Assembly (NCBI RefSeq): GCF_014647975.1
Contig: NZ_BMQF01000004.1
Span: forward strand, 310,001 to 374,000
Reading direction: 5' to 3'
DNA length: 64,000 nucleotides
From: Streptomyces fumigatiscleroticus
GTDB taxonomy: Bacteria > Actinomycetota > Actinomycetes > Streptomycetales > Streptomycetaceae
Part shown: positions 1 through 7,785 of the stretch, piece by piece
Layout of the letters: each line of letters begins with the position of its first letter
How positions within the stretch are numbered: the first letter of the stretch is position 1
Notes under the pieces: model-generated
What the model saw: the letters and a program-made list of their open reading frames with translations, nothing else
The model's database searches: none
Told to the model about the DNA's origin: nothing
Made by a program: the position numbers and the translations under genes

Positions 1-1
1 C

Positions 2-160
2 TACGGGACGTACTGGCCGATCGGGATGGACGCCGTGCGTCCGCACGAGTTCCACACGCCGGGCGACGAGTTCGTCCGGCTCTCCGCGCTGCACGCGCCC
101 GGGGTGGCGGTGCACCGGCTGGCGCACGGGGAGAGCGTACGGCTGGAGGCCGCGCGGTGA
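2..160 (+). CDS. C-terminal fragment, probable MBL-fold hydrolase
   Basis: Only the last 52 codons are in the window; the 5' part lies to the left. The frame is open from base 2 and ends in TGA at 158-160. The fragment reads YGTYWPIGMDAV near its start and ends with a charged SVRLEAAR tail. I recall this ending from Streptomyces metallo-beta-lactamase-fold hydrolases, where a conserved His-Trp-Gly precedes the TYWPIG stretch, but the metal-binding motifs are outside the window, so the assignment is tentative. Its stop overlaps the GTG of the next gene by four bases, so the two are probably one operon. Confidence 0.5.
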   Translation, partial: YGTYWPIGMDAVRPHEFHTPGDEFVRLSALHAPGVAVHRLAHGESVRLEAAR

Positions 161-783
161 CCTGGCTCACCGCCCTTCCCGCCACCGTGCCGCCCGAGTC
201 CACCCAGCAGGCGCTCGGCTACCCCTCCCTGTTCCTGCTGGTGCTGATCGGGGCGCTGGTCCCGGTCATCCCGACCGGGGCGCTGGTCAGTTCGGCGGCG
301 GTGGTCGCCTTCCACCAGACGGCGCCGTTCTCGCTGGCGCTGGTGTTCGTGACGGCGTCGCTGGCCGCGTTCCTGGGCGACGCGGCGCTGTACTGGCTGG
401 GGCGGCGGGGCCTGCGCTCGAGGAACGGCTCGCGCTGGCTGGAGGCGATCCGGGCGCACGCCCCGGAGGAGAAGCTCGCACAGGCCCAGCGGAAGCTCGC
501 CGAGCACAACGTGGCCGTGCTGGTGCTGTCCCGGCTGATGCCGGCCGGCCGCATCCCGGTGATGCTGGCGTGTCTGCTGGCCGAGTGGCCGCTGCGCCGC
601 TTCGCCCGCGGCAATCTGCCGGCCTGCCTGGCCTGGGCGGTGACGTACCAGCTGATCGGCATTCTCGGGGGTTCGCTGTTCAAGGAGCCCTGGGAGGGCG
701 TGGCCGCGGCGGTCGCGCTGACCGTGCTGGTGAGCGTGGCACCGGGCGTGTGGCGGCGGATCCGGGGGCCGGCGGCACGCTGA
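157..783 (+). CDS. DedA/VTT-domain membrane protein
   Basis: A 208-residue integral membrane protein of the DedA/SNARE-associated (VTT) superfamily, a group linked to lipid scrambling and membrane homeostasis. Hydrophobic segments lie near residues 20-45 and 55-80, followed by a charged loop (110-135), the family-typical stretch LSRLMPAGRIPV near residue 127, and two more C-terminal membrane segments. The GTG start overlaps the upstream stop (GTGA), arguing for translational coupling with the partial hydrolase gene. Length is normal for the family. Substrate and exact role cannot be read from the sequence. Confidence 0.85.
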   Translation: MTWLTALPATVPPESTQQALGYPSLFLLVLIGALVPVIPTGALVSSAAVVAFHQTAPFSLALVFVTASLAAFLGDAALYWLGRRGLRSRNGSRWLEAIRAHAPEEKLAQAQRKLAEHNVAVLVLSRLMPAGRIPVMLACLLAEWPLRRFARGNLPACLAWAVTYQLIGILGGSLFKEPWEGVAAAVALTVLVSVAPGVWRRIRGPAAR

Positions 784-820
784 ACGCCCCACCGGCGGTC
801 CGGCGCGTGGGCGCTTCGCC

Positions 821-1223
821 GGGAGTCCGGCGCGTTGGCGCTGCACCGTGAGTCCGGTGCGTGAACGGCCCGCCGGAAAACCAGCGCACGAGCAGCCCGC
901 CGGGACCCGGGGGTGAGCGGCCCGCCGGGAGTCCGGCGCGTGGGCGGCCCGTTGGGAGAGCGGCGCGTGGGCGGCCCGTTGGGAGAGCGGTGCGTGGGCG
1001 GTCTGCCGGGAGAGCGGTGCGTGGGCGGTCTGCCGGGAGAGCGGTGCGTGGGCGCTCTGCCGGGAGAGCGGTGCGTGGGCGCTCTGCCGGGAGAGCGGTG
1101 CGTGGGCGCTCTGCCGGGAGAGCGGTGCGTGGGCGCTCTGCCGGGAGAGCGGTGCGTGGGCGCTCTGCCGGGAGAGCGGTGCGTGGGCGGTCTGCCGGGA
1201 GAGCGGTGCGTGGGCGGTCTGCC
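821..1223. repeat. 27-bp intergenic tandem repeat array
   Basis: About 15 tandem units of 27 bp fill most of the 517-bp gap between the convergent VTT and MBL-fold genes. Units at 821, 848, 875 and 902 are degenerate (the last only 25 bp); those from 954 to 1223 are nearly perfect, starting GGGAGAGCGG and ending TCTGCC. One position toggles between G and C: units at 981 and 1008 carry GG, the five from 1035 carry GC, and those at 1170 and 1197 carry GG again. Because 27 is a multiple of three, long open frames cross the array on both strands; I treat them as artefacts. No gene is seen in the gap. Confidence 0.9.
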
Positions 1224-1300
1224 GGGGTGTGGTGGTGGCGGGTTCTTCGTGGCCGGCGTTCGCGTGGCGGAGTCGCGCGTCGACCGGGGGCCGCGCCCCT

Positions 1301-2374
1301 TCAGGGTGCGAGCACCCGGGAGGCGCCCACCGGCAGGTCCCACAGGTCCTCGCGGGGCAGGCCCGCCTTGTCCCAGGCGGCGCGGACCCGGGTGAGGGGC
1401 TCCAGGACCGGCTCGGCGGAGAGGACGAACGTGGCCCAGTGCATGGGCGCCATGCGGCGGGCGCCGAGGTCCTGCGCGGCCCGTACCGCCTCCTCCGGGT
1501 CGCAGTGGACGTCGCTGAGCCACCAGCGGGGGTCGTAGGCGCCGATGGGGAGCAGGGCCAGGTCGATGCCCGGGTAGCGGCGGCCGATCCGGTCGAACCA
1601 GTGGCCGTAGCCGGTGTCGCCCGCGAAGTACACGCGGCGTCCGTCGGGGGCGGTGAGCACCCAGCCGCCCCACAGGGTGCGGCAGGTGTCGGTGAGGGTG
1701 CGCTTGGACCAGTGGTGGGCCGGGACGAAGTCGAAGCGGACTCCGTCCAGTTCGGCCGCCTCCCACCAGTCCAGCTCGGTGACGCGGCTGAACTTGCGGC
1801 GGCGGAACCAGCGGCCGAGCCCGGCCGGTACGAACACCGGGGTGGTGCGCGGGAGTCTGCGCAGGGTGGGGGCGTCCAGATGGTCGTAGTGGTTGTGGCT
1901 GATGACGACCGCGTCCACGCGCGGCAGGGCGCTCCAGGCGACGCCGACGGGGGTGACCCGGGCGGGGGTGCCGAGGATGCGGCGGGACCACACCGGGTCG
2001 GTGAGGACGGTGAGTCCGCCCATGCGCACCACCCAGCTGGCGTGTCCGGCCCAGGTGACGGCGACGGTGCGGACGTCCGCGGGCGGCAGTGGTCCGGGTT
2101 CGAAGGGCAGCAGGGGGATGTCGGCGAGGCCCTGAGGGCCGGGGCGTACGGCGCCCTCGCGGGCGAAACGAGCGAAGGCCTTGAGGCCGGGCAGGGGGGC
2201 GGTGAGCCGGTCGTGGAAGGTGCGCGGCCACACCCGGCGCTCGCCCAGCGGCCGGGGCTCGGCCGGTGGCGGGAACGCAGGGGCGAAGGGAGGGACGGCC
2301 GACCGGTCTCCGGTTCCCGGGTCGGCGGTCTCCCGGGCGGTGGTGCCGGCGGTGGGCTCGGACTGCTGCGTCAT
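1301..2374 (-). CDS. MBL-fold metallo-hydrolase, NAPE-PLD-like
   Basis: A 357-residue metallo-beta-lactamase-fold hydrolase of the N-acyl-phosphatidylethanolamine phospholipase D-like branch (UlaG/RomA-related). The metal site is visible: HNHYDH at residues 160-165, then PAHHW, AGDTGYG and PMHWATF further on, with the family pattern TWAGHASW at about 108-115. The ATG at 2374 has a GAGG-type ribosome site and overlaps the stop of the aminotransferase-like gene (ATGA), so the two are translationally coupled. Residues 1-50 are Pro-rich and probably disordered. The substrate is unknown; a phospholipid or phosphodiester is a family-based guess. Confidence 0.85.
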   Translation of the reverse strand: MTQQSEPTAGTTARETADPGTGDRSAVPPFAPAFPPPAEPRPLGERRVWPRTFHDRLTAPLPGLKAFARFAREGAVRPGPQGLADIPLLPFEPGPLPPADVRTVAVTWAGHASWVVRMGGLTVLTDPVWSRRILGTPARVTPVGVAWSALPRVDAVVISHNHYDHLDAPTLRRLPRTTPVFVPAGLGRWFRRRKFSRVTELDWWEAAELDGVRFDFVPAHHWSKRTLTDTCRTLWGGWVLTAPDGRRVYFAGDTGYGHWFDRIGRRYPGIDLALLPIGAYDPRWWLSDVHCDPEEAVRAAQDLGARRMAPMHWATFVLSAEPVLEPLTRVRAAWDKAGLPREDLWDLPVGASRVLAP

Positions 2375-3612
2375 CGAGGAGGCTCCCGTCGCTGAACGTC
2401 GCAGAGATCGCCGAAAACCGATCTCAGATGGGTCAACGCGCGTTGCACATGGGGCAGTTCCCATGGTGTGGGGGACCTGAGGCAGGCCGCGCGCTCCTCG
2501 TCCGAGCCGCCCAGCAGCGGGCCGGTGGACAGCCGGACGCGCAGTGCCTCGAGGCCGTCGCCGAAACGGTGGCCGCCCGGCGCGGGCATGCCGAGCCGGG
2601 CGGTGAGGAAGTCCTCCAGTTCCTGCGCGTCGCCGACGCCCCGCGCGGCCAGCGTGTCGCGCAGCGGGGCGAGGTCGGCGTACAGGTGGCGCCCGGCCTG
2701 CGGGGGCCGGGCGAGGGCGCCCGCCGCGACGACGGCGGCGTGCGCCTCGGCGGCCACGCGCGCGTGCAGGGCCACGGCGGCGGACCGCCGTGCCGTGACC
2801 GGCCCGGGTTCCGTCAGGGCGTATCCGGCCGCGGCGGCGACCGGGGCGGCCACCCGGGCGCCGAGCGCGGTGAGCACGTCCAGCACGCGCGCGTGGAGGG
2901 CCTCGCCGGCGGCGGACGCGGGGAAGCGGGCCACCGCGGCGGGCCAGCCCGGGGGGAGCATGGCACCGGCCAGGTCGGTGACGACGGTGACCCGGTCGGG
3001 CAGCATCTCGGCGGGGCCGATCAGCACCGTGCCGTGCGCGGCGTGCAGGGTGTCGCGCCAGGTCTCGTCGCTGACCAGGTGGAGCCCTTCGCCGGTGGCG
3101 GCCTCGACGGTCTCGTGCAGCACCTCGGGCGGGGCGACGGTGGCGGTGGGGTCGTCGGCGACGGACAGCACGAGCAGACGGGGATCGCCTCCCTCGGCGC
3201 GGACCCGGCGGACCGTCTCCAGCAGGGCGTAGGGGTCCGGGACGCCGCCGCACTCGGCCGGTGTCGCGACATGGAAGACGGGCCGGCCCAGCAGCCGCGC
3301 GTACGGTGCCCACCAGGCGGCGCAGGGGCGGGGCACCAGGACGTCGCCGCCGAGCGCCGCGGTCAGCGCGAGCAGCAGGGCGGGCGCGCCGGGGGCCGCG
3401 GCCACCCGGGCGGGCCCGGTCGGCAGACCGCGTGCGCCCCAGTAGGCGCAGGCCGCCTCCAGCAGGGCGGGGCCGCCGCCGACGGGCTCGCTGCCCGCGT
3501 GGGGGGCGGCCGCGGCCAGCACCGCCGACAGTTCCGGCGCCACCGGCAGTCCGTCGCCGGGGAGCGGCGGGCCGTATCGGACGGGTCCGTGCCCTTCCGG
3601 CTCCCTCCGCAT
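2371..3612 (-). CDS. Aminotransferase class I/II-fold protein lacking the usual PLP lysine
   Basis: A 413-residue protein with the outline of fold-type I aminotransferases: the glycine-rich N-terminal substrate region, a GAPALLLAL helix (about 75-84), DVLVPRP (90-96), and SDETWRD (181-187), which matches the family SDEIY segment that contacts the cofactor ring. Where the family has Ser-x-Ser-Lys, this protein reads VTDLAGAMLPPGW (211-223): no lysine. The Asn-Pro-x-Gly motif is also replaced by DDPTAT. The start at 3612 follows an ideal GGAGG. It is the first gene of a coupled pair with the MBL-fold hydrolase. It may be a PLP-independent or purely structural relative. Confidence 0.75.
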   Translation of the reverse strand: MRREPEGHGPVRYGPPLPGDGLPVAPELSAVLAAAAPHAGSEPVGGGPALLEAACAYWGARGLPTGPARVAAAPGAPALLLALTAALGGDVLVPRPCAAWWAPYARLLGRPVFHVATPAECGGVPDPYALLETVRRVRAEGGDPRLLVLSVADDPTATVAPPEVLHETVEAATGEGLHLVSDETWRDTLHAAHGTVLIGPAEMLPDRVTVVTDLAGAMLPPGWPAAVARFPASAAGEALHARVLDVLTALGARVAAPVAAAAGYALTEPGPVTARRSAAVALHARVAAEAHAAVVAAGALARPPQAGRHLYADLAPLRDTLAARGVGDAQELEDFLTARLGMPAPGGHRFGDGLEALRVRLSTGPLLGGSDEERAACLRSPTPWELPHVQRALTHLRSVFGDLCDVQRREPPR

Positions 3613-3894
3613 GCGTACCTCCGCGCGCTGCCTGGTCCCGCGTTCCGCCGACGGGCCGGCTCCGGCGGCGCGCGCCCCGGACGCCCTCCGGCGGGGCCGC
3701 CGGGGCGGGTGCCCGGCCGGCGCCGCCTTCCGTCGTCGGTGCCCGTGCGTCGTGAGCCGTGACCGTTCCCGTGATGCCCACGGGGTGGGTCGTGCCCTCG
3801 GGTCTGAGTACCCGCGGTGTCCCCGGTCCATGGGCGCCGGGGCGGGTTGCGCCGGTCACAGGGGCCGGGCGGGGCGGAGGGCGCGGGCGGCACG

Positions 3895-4866
3895 TCACCG
3901 GTCCCGGGCCGGCCCCCGTCGGCACAGCCGGTGTACGGCGGCGGCGAGCGCGCCCGCGATCAACAGGCCGCCGGCGGCCTGGGCGGGCACGGAGTCGGTG
4001 AAGGTGCCGCCCTGCCCGGCCTGCACCCCGTGCCGGGCGCCCGCTTCGCGGCAGGCCTCGCCGTGCGGTTCGCGGCAGGGCGGCCGGCCGGTGCCGGTGC
4101 CGCCACCGCCGCCGCGGGAGACGGTGAACGTCGCGCTCCACGGCGTGCCCTCGCCGCCGGGCGCGGCCGGGCAGGTGCCGTCGGCGGTCCACTCCGACTG
4201 CGGGCCGACCGCGTCGGGGCCTTTGCGGGAGTCGGCGGCGGGGGCGATCCGTGCGGTGCCGCGGTAGACGGCTCCGCCGGCCTTGTCACCGGCCCCGACG
4301 TCCCGGCGCCCGACGTCCCCGTCACCGGCACCCTCGTCGCCGGTGTCCCCGTCACCGGCCTCCCCGTCACCGGCACCCTCGTGCCCAGCGTCTCCATGCC
4401 CGGCATCCCCCTCACCGGCACCCTCATGCCCGGCATCCTCCTCACCGGCACCCTCATGCCCGGCATCTCCACGCCCGGCGTCTCCGTCACCGGCACCCTC
4501 GTCGCCGGCGTCCCCGTCACCGGCACCCTCATGCCCGGCATCTCCCTCGCCGCCATCCTCGTGCCCCCCGTCCCCGTGACCGCCGTCCCCGTGACCGCCG
4601 TCCCCGTGACCGGCGACCCGGTGCAGGGGGACGGTGCCCTCGGTGAAGGCCTGCGAGGTGGCGTCGACGGTCTCGGGCGCGGGGCCGCCGGACGGTGTGC
4701 AGGTGACCGTGACGGTGACGCTGCCGCCCGGCTCGACGGTGCCGGGACTGACCTCGGCGGCCGGCTCCCCGGCGACGGCCGGTATCCCCGTACCGGCCCA
4801 GACACCGAGGGCGGCGCCGGACAGGACGGCGGCGGACAGGGCACGGGCACGGGTGGTGCGGCGCAT
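3895..4866 (-). CDS. Secreted, membrane-anchored protein with His/Gly/Asp/Glu repeats
   Basis: I do not recognise this 323-residue protein. It has an Arg-rich signal peptide (1-32, Ala-x-Ala-type end VAG), a short domain with one cysteine, then a low-complexity stretch at 86-194 built from 5- and 10-residue units such as GHGDG and [11 protein letters not shown] second segment with an SEWTADGTC pattern and further cysteines (232, 264, 272) follows, then a C-terminal hydrophobic segment at about 298-311 and an Arg-rich cytoplasmic end. That layout is typical of actinobacterial surface proteins. Acidic and His-rich repeats could bind divalent metals; this is inference. AAGGAG lies 8-13 bases before the ATG. 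Confidence 0.75.
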   Translation of the reverse strand: MRRTTRARALSAAVLSGAALGVWAGTGIPAVAGEPAAEVSPGTVEPGGSVTVTVTCTPSGGPAPETVDATSQAFTEGTVPLHRVAGHGDGGHGDGGHGDGGHEDGGEGDAGHEGAGDGDAGDEGAGDGDAGRGDAGHEGAGEEDAGHEGAGEGDAGHGDAGHEGAGDGEAGDGDTGDEGAGDGDVGRRDVGAGDKAGGAVYRGTARIAPAADSRKGPDAVGPQSEWTADGTCPAAPGGEGTPWSATFTVSRGGGGGTGTGRPPCREPHGEACREAGARHGVQAGQGGTFTDSVPAQAAGGLLIAGALAAAVHRLCRRGPARDR

Positions 4867-5009
4867 GGGGCGGGCTCCTTCGCGCGACGGCGGCGGGGCG
4901 CGGCGCTCGCACCCCGCTGCCATCACAGCCCGCCCGCCGCCGGGACGCCCGCCGCCGGGCACCATTCGCGCGACGGAGACCGGCCGGGCGGGTGACCCGG
5001 CCGGCGCGG

Positions 5010-5804
5010 CTACGCCACTTCCCGCATCACCTGTTCCCGCACCCGGTCGCAGCAGCGGCTGATCAGACGGGATACGTGCATCTGGGAGATGCCGAGCTGC
5101 TCGGCGATGCGGCTCTGTGTCATGTCGCCGAAGAACCGCATGTAGAGAATGGCGCGTTCCCGCTCCGGGAGCGCGGCCAGGCGCTCCTTGACGGCCTCGC
5201 GGTCGACGACGGTGTCGAGGGCCGGGTCGGGCGCGCCGAGGACGTCGCCGAGGGAGTACCCGTCCTCGCTGCCGGGGAATTCGGCGTCCAGGGAGAGCGC
5301 GGTGAAGCTCTCCAGGGCCTCCAGGCCCACCTGGACGTCCTCCTCGCTCATCCGGGCGTGCTCGGCGATCTCGGCCACGGTGGGCCGGCGGCCGGAGACG
5401 GCCTGGGACAGGTCCTGGCAGGCGAACCGGACGCGGTTGCGCAGGTCCTGGACCCGGCGCGGCACGTGCAGGGTCCACATGTGGTCGCGGAAGTGCCGCT
5501 TGATCTCACCGGTGATGGTGGGCACGGCGTAGCTCTCGAACGCGTTGCCGCGCTCCGGGTCGTACCGGTCGACGGCCTTGACCAGGCCGAGGGCCGCCAC
5601 CTGGCGCAGGTCCTCGTAGCTCTCTCCGCGGCTGCGGAAGCGTCCGGCGAGCCGTTCGGCCATGGGCAGCCAGGCTTCGACGATCTCGTCGCGGAGCGCG
5701 TCCCGACGCGGGCCCGCGGGCAGGGTGACGAGCCGGCGGAATGCCTCGGCGGTGTCGGGGGCGTCGTCGTGGGGGTGGTGCCTCGCGCTGACGTAAGTCG
5801 GCAT
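5010..5804 (-). CDS. SigB/SigF/SigG-family RNA polymerase sigma factor
   Basis: A 264-residue group 3 sigma factor. Region 2 spans about 40-110 (EDLRQVAALGLVKAVDRYDP, SYAVPTITGEIKRHFRD), region 3 about 115-190, and region 4 about 200-262 with the helix-turn-helix (TQSRIAEQLGISQMHVSR). In Streptomyces this family controls osmotic, oxidative and developmental stress responses and reads promoters of the form GNNT-N14/16-GGGTAC/T; several genes in this window carry such sites. From memory the position matches sigK of S. coelicolor, which I did not confirm. No anti-sigma or anti-anti-sigma gene is adjacent, so control must come from elsewhere; an RsbW-like domain occurs at 35981-38470. Confidence 0.93.
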   Translation of the reverse strand: MPTYVSARHHPHDDAPDTAEAFRRLVTLPAGPRRDALRDEIVEAWLPMAERLAGRFRSRGESYEDLRQVAALGLVKAVDRYDPERGNAFESYAVPTITGEIKRHFRDHMWTLHVPRRVQDLRNRVRFACQDLSQAVSGRRPTVAEIAEHARMSEEDVQVGLEALESFTALSLDAEFPGSEDGYSLGDVLGAPDPALDTVVDREAVKERLAALPERERAILYMRFFGDMTQSRIAEQLGISQMHVSRLISRCCDRVREQVMREVA

Positions 5805-5977
5805 GGTGCGTCGCAACTCCCTCGGAGTGCGGGGTCGTGCCGCCACGCCGCTCGGCGACGGGGCCCGGGGCACGTCCTGCCCGGCGCGCTCGGGGCACGC
5901 GGTGCGGACGGCCCGGGGCGGCGACACGGCCCATCGGTGGGACTGACACCGCGGGAGCGCATCCGCGTTCCGGAGCA

Positions 5978-6021
5978 CAGGCACCCGTGGCGGCGCCGCG
6001 CCGCTCCCACGGACGTGCCTG
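5978..6021. other. Long inverted repeat in divergent intergenic region
   Basis: CAGGCAC-CCGTGG on the left pairs with CCACGG-(AC)-GTGCCTG on the right: 13 base pairs interrupted by a 2-nt bulge, around a GC-rich 16-nt centre. It lies between divergent genes, so it cannot terminate either of them. It could be an operator dyad, or a structure in an untranslated leader. No U-run follows. Confidence 0.5.
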
Positions 6022-6139
6022 CTGTCCGAAGCACTGAGTGCCGCCTGCCCCCGGACCCGCGCGGCAAACACCCGGAAACGTTTTCCGGCTGCGCGGGGAG
6101 AGGCGTTGTCGCCGTGACGGGAGAACAAGCGGTGATTCC

Positions 6140-6164
6140 GTGTCGGTCCCCGCTCCCCGGGTAC
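6140..6164 (+). promoter_or_regulatory. Putative SigB-type promoter
   Basis: GTGT (6140-6143), a 15-base spacer, then GGGTAC (6159-6164) fits the Streptomyces SigB-class consensus GNNT-N14/16-GGGTAC/T. A start about 7 bases later would give a leader near 27 nt that contains the GGAGGGAG ribosome site of the DUF2795-like gene at 6198. The GNNT half is weakly informative; the GGGTAC half carries the call. Confidence 0.6.
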
Positions 6165-6197
6165 GCGGTCCGCACCCCCGAGGATCTGGAGGGAGAC

Positions 6198-6605
6198 ATG
6201 CAGCGAGGCAGTGACCGGCTGAGCGTCCACCGCGACGACGAGATGAAGCACGAACTGCAAGGGATGCTCAAGTCGGGGCACCCCACCCGTTCCGAGGAGT
6301 GGCACGACCCGGAACCGAGTGCCGAGGACGATCCGGAGGTGGCACACGGCCCGGTGACGCCGAGCCGCGCGCCCTCGCCCCTGGAGGCGGTGCGGCTCGA
6401 ACTGGCCCGCAACCTGACCCGCGGCACGTTCCCCGCCGACGCGCACGCGGTCGCCCGCGCGCTGCGCCGCGGCAACGCGCCCGACGCCCTCGTCGGGCAG
6501 GTGGAGCAGCTGTCCGACAAGGAGCACCAGGAGCGCTACGCCAACGTGCACCAACTGGCCGAAGCCCTCACCACCGGCGGGCGCGGCGGCGCGGGCGACG
6601 CATAG
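6198..6605 (+). CDS. DUF2795-like small protein
   Basis: A 135-residue soluble protein. The first 65 residues are charged and probably unstructured; residues about 68-130 resemble DUF2795 (pattern LARNLTRGTFPADAHAV ... LRRGNAPDALVGQVEQL ... YANVHQLAEAL), a small domain common in actinobacterial stress regulons with no established function. A strong GGAGGGAG site sits 6-7 bases before the ATG. The SigB-type promoter directly upstream suggests stress control. Confidence 0.75.
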   Translation: MQRGSDRLSVHRDDEMKHELQGMLKSGHPTRSEEWHDPEPSAEDDPEVAHGPVTPSRAPSPLEAVRLELARNLTRGTFPADAHAVARALRRGNAPDALVGQVEQLSDKEHQERYANVHQLAEALTTGGRGGAGDA

Positions 6606-6624
6606 CTCGCCGGGCCGGGGGTAC
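6600..6624 (+). promoter_or_regulatory. Putative SigB-type promoter
   Basis: GCAT (6600-6603), 15-base spacer, GGGTAC (6619-6624), starting at the end of the DUF2795-like gene. It would drive the CBS-domain gene at 6698 and the two genes behind it with a leader of about 67 nt. The -35 element is a minimal GNNT match, so confidence is modest. Confidence 0.4.
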
Positions 6625-6697
6625 TGCGGGCGGCGGTGTCGTTGCCTCCCCGGCCGTGGTACCCCCCGGCCGGGGAGCGGAGGAGAGGGCCCCAGGG

Positions 6698-7129
6698 ATG
6701 GCTGAGTTGGTGAGGGACGTCATGACACCGGGCGTGGTCGCCGTACGCCCGGACGCCTCGCTCGTCGAGGCGGCGCAGCTCATGCGCGACCAGAACATAG
6801 GGAACGTGGTGGTGGCCGACGGACAGGAGGTCGTCGGTGTGCTCACCGACCGGGACATCGCGGTGCGGGTCGTCGCGGAGGGCACCGATCCGCTGGCGGT
6901 GAGCGCCCGCGCCGCGTGCACCCCCGACCCGCTCATCGTCGCCCCGGACGATTCGGTGGCACAGGCGGTGACGTTGATGCGCGAGCACGCCGTGCGCCGG
7001 CTGCCGGTCGTGGAGGACGGGCTGCCGGTGGGCCTGGTCAGCCTCGGTGATCTGGCCGAGGCGCAGGAGCCCGGTTCGGCGCTGGCCGACATCAGCCGGG
7101 CGGCGCCGGACGCGCGGAGGACCGCGTGA
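6698..7129 (+). CDS. CBS-domain pair protein
   Basis: A 143-residue protein made of two CBS motifs (about 8-62 and 74-124; VRDVMTPGVVAVRPDASL, NIGNVVVAD, GVLTDRDIAVRVV, then VAPDDSVAQAVTLM, AVRRLPVVED, GLVSLGDLA). Tandem CBS domains bind adenosine nucleotides and act as energy or redox sensors; stand-alone versions are frequent in actinobacterial stress regulons. It starts a likely three-gene operon: its TGA overlaps the GTG of the next gene (GTGA), and the PfpI gene follows 6 bases after that. Confidence 0.9.
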   Translation: MAELVRDVMTPGVVAVRPDASLVEAAQLMRDQNIGNVVVADGQEVVGVLTDRDIAVRVVAEGTDPLAVSARAACTPDPLIVAPDDSVAQAVTLMREHAVRRLPVVEDGLPVGLVSLGDLAEAQEPGSALADISRAAPDARRTA

Positions 7130-7779
7130 GGCGGTACCGGGCCGTCGGGACCGGCACCGCGGGCGCCACCGTGGACGTCGGGGAGGTCACGACCCGCTAT
7201 CTGCTGTACGGGCTGCTGCCGGGCTGGTTCGTGCCCGGTCTCGCCGACTGGGCGATGCACCGGCGCACCCGGATCGAGGAGACGGCGGGCACCAAGGAGT
7301 CGCTGATCCACGCGCTGATGATGACCGAGGTCGGCATCCCGATCGCGCTGACGCTGCGCTACGAGGTCAATCCGCTGCTGCTCGCCGTGCAGCTGGGCGG
7401 GGCCGCGGTGCACGAGGCGACGGCGCTGTGGGACGTGCGCACGGCCGTGGACAGCGACCGCGAGGTCAAGCCGGTCGAGCAGCACATCCACAGCTTCCTG
7501 GAGTCGCTGCCGTTCGCCGCGCTGGCCTCGCTGATGTGCCTCCACGCCGACCAGGTCGCCTCGCTGCTGCGCGGCGGCCGCGGCGACCGGACGGCATGGC
7601 GCCTGGTGCCACGGCGCCGGCCGCTGTCCCGCGGCTATCTCGCGGGCGTCGCCGCCGCGATCACCACCTGTGTGCTGCTGCCGTACGGCGAGGAGCTGTG
7701 GCGCTGCGTGCGTACGGCGAGGAACAAGCAGCGCCCGGCGGGCCGCGAGGCCCGCGGGCGCGACCGGAAAGGACAGTGA
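7126..7779 (+). CDS. Conserved membrane protein of unknown function
   Basis: A 217-residue protein that I cannot place in a characterised family. Hydrophobic stretches occur near residues 23-42 (RYLLYGLLPGWFVPGLADW), 66-95, 122-140 and 165-188, with a conserved-looking HSFLESLPFAAL segment and a basic C-terminal tail. Histidine and acidic residues cluster in the loop around 40-75 (MHRRTRIEETAGTKESLIHALM), which could bind metal. The start is a GTG overlapping the CBS gene's stop, so it is translationally coupled and probably functions with it. Confidence 0.7.
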   Translation: MRRYRAVGTGTAGATVDVGEVTTRYLLYGLLPGWFVPGLADWAMHRRTRIEETAGTKESLIHALMMTEVGIPIALTLRYEVNPLLLAVQLGGAAVHEATALWDVRTAVDSDREVKPVEQHIHSFLESLPFAALASLMCLHADQVASLLRGGRGDRTAWRLVPRRRPLSRGYLAGVAAAITTCVLLPYGEELWRCVRTARNKQRPAGREARGRDRKGQ

Positions 7780-7785
7780 GACATC

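Larger units (their letters stand above)
5805..6197. other. Divergent intergenic region between sigma factor and DUF2795-like gene
   Basis: This 393-bp stretch separates the minus-strand sigma gene from the plus-strand DUF2795-like gene and has no convincing ORF. It holds a long imperfect hairpin (5978-6021) and a SigB-type promoter for the plus-strand gene (6140-6164). I found no GGGTAC-type site reading towards the sigma gene, so autoregulation by that class of promoter is not supported. Confidence 0.6.

Noticed and set aside
821..1223. CRISPR array
   Set aside because: Units are contiguous with no unique spacers, and no cas gene is present in the window. The same holds for the arrays at 8333, 19124, 22990 and 23374.
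861..1538. Open frames of 160-225 codons on the plus strand over the 27-bp array
   Set aside because: The unit length is a multiple of three, so every frame stays open; the products are Arg/Gly repeats without homology, and they run on antisense to the MBL-fold gene.
1301..4192. A 963-codon frame reaching upstream of the MBL-fold gene
   Set aside because: Only the part from 2374 downwards resembles a protein family; the upstream part is the wrong frame of the aminotransferase-like gene.
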